A stretch of DNA of 6,271 nucleotides from Clostridiaceae bacterium (lineage in GTDB: Bacteria; Bacillota; Clostridia; Oscillospirales; Acutalibacteraceae): NCBI GenBank assembly GCA_016292705.1, contig JAEDHZ010000094.1, forward strand, positions 1 through 6,271. Reading direction: 5' to 3'. The position numbers and the translations under genes are program-made. Shown here piece by piece: positions 6,165 to 6,271 of the stretch. Within the stretch, counting starts at the first letter, position 1; each line of letters begins with the position of its first letter. A model generated the notes under the pieces. It was not told where the DNA came from. It searched no databases and saw only the letters and a list, made by a program, of their open reading frames with translations.

Positions 6165-6271
6165 TGAAACGATGCTTGAAAATCATTGTTTTGCTGGTCT
6201 TGTTTTCTGTTTATTCAATTACGACTTATGCCGCAGAAGAAAGTGATTACTTTAAACCTGATTTTGAAAAT
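6161..6271 (+). CDS. spoIIIAE: Stage III sporulation protein AE, N-terminus (partial, runs off right edge)
   Basis: The first 37 codons are present and open to the window edge. The start overlaps the spoIIIAD stop as ATGA (6161-6164); a second in-frame ATG at 6164 is equally possible. The peptide begins MMKRCLKII and has a signal-peptide layout: basic n-region, hydrophobic core (about 8-20) and a plausible cleavage site after TYA (residue 24), then acidic residues. SpoIIIAE of B. subtilis is a polytopic membrane protein of about 400 residues that also begins with a signal-like segment and is always encoded straight after spoIIIAD. Identification rests on this position and the N-terminal pattern. 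Confidence 0.88.
   Translation, partial: MMKRCLKIIVLLVLFSVYSITTYAAEESDYFKPDFEN

Overview
The window looks like ordinary chromosomal DNA from an endospore-forming bacterium of the class Clostridia. The reasons are the start of a complete-looking spoIIIA sporulation operon, a YfhO-type membrane protein typical of Firmicutes, strong AGGAGG-type ribosome binding sites, TTG starts, and moderately low GC with AT-rich intergenic regions. Assignment to an uncultured-type Oscillospiraceae/Ruminococcaceae lineage is only an impression. I see no insertion sequence, phage gene, CRISPR array, tRNA or rRNA.

The left two thirds (1-3932) is read on the minus strand. In transcription order it holds a 997-residue YfhO-family membrane protein (939-3932), a strong stem-loop (895-934), a histidine phosphatase (161-877, TTG start), and the first 12 codons of a gene that resembles NADH:flavin oxidoreductases (1-38, running off the left edge). 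The last gene has its own near-consensus vegetative promoter (101-129). YfhO has a good vegetative promoter at 4016-4044.

The right third (4129-6271) is read on the plus strand and holds spoIIIAA, spoIIIAB, spoIIIAC, spoIIIAD and the first 37 codons of spoIIIAE. The genes are tightly packed: AA/AB overlap by 65 bp, AB/AC are 14 bp apart, AC/AD overlap by 4 bp (TTGA) and AD/AE overlap by 4 bp (ATGA). The SpoIIIA proteins are made in the mother cell and form a secretion-like channel with forespore SpoIIQ. SpoIIIAA is the ATPase, and AB to AE are membrane or membrane-associated parts.

The two arms diverge from a 196-bp intergenic region (3933-4128) that contains the YfhO promoter, a small palindrome and a 19-bp dyad upstream of spoIIIAA. 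I found no convincing sigma-E promoter there by eye.

I do not see an undescribed multi-gene system. The points most worth a second look are the long cytosolic tail on the YfhO protein with a three-times repeated V-[FY]-[AS]-P motif, the long spoIIIAA/spoIIIAB overlap, and the dyads and hairpins in the intergenic regions.
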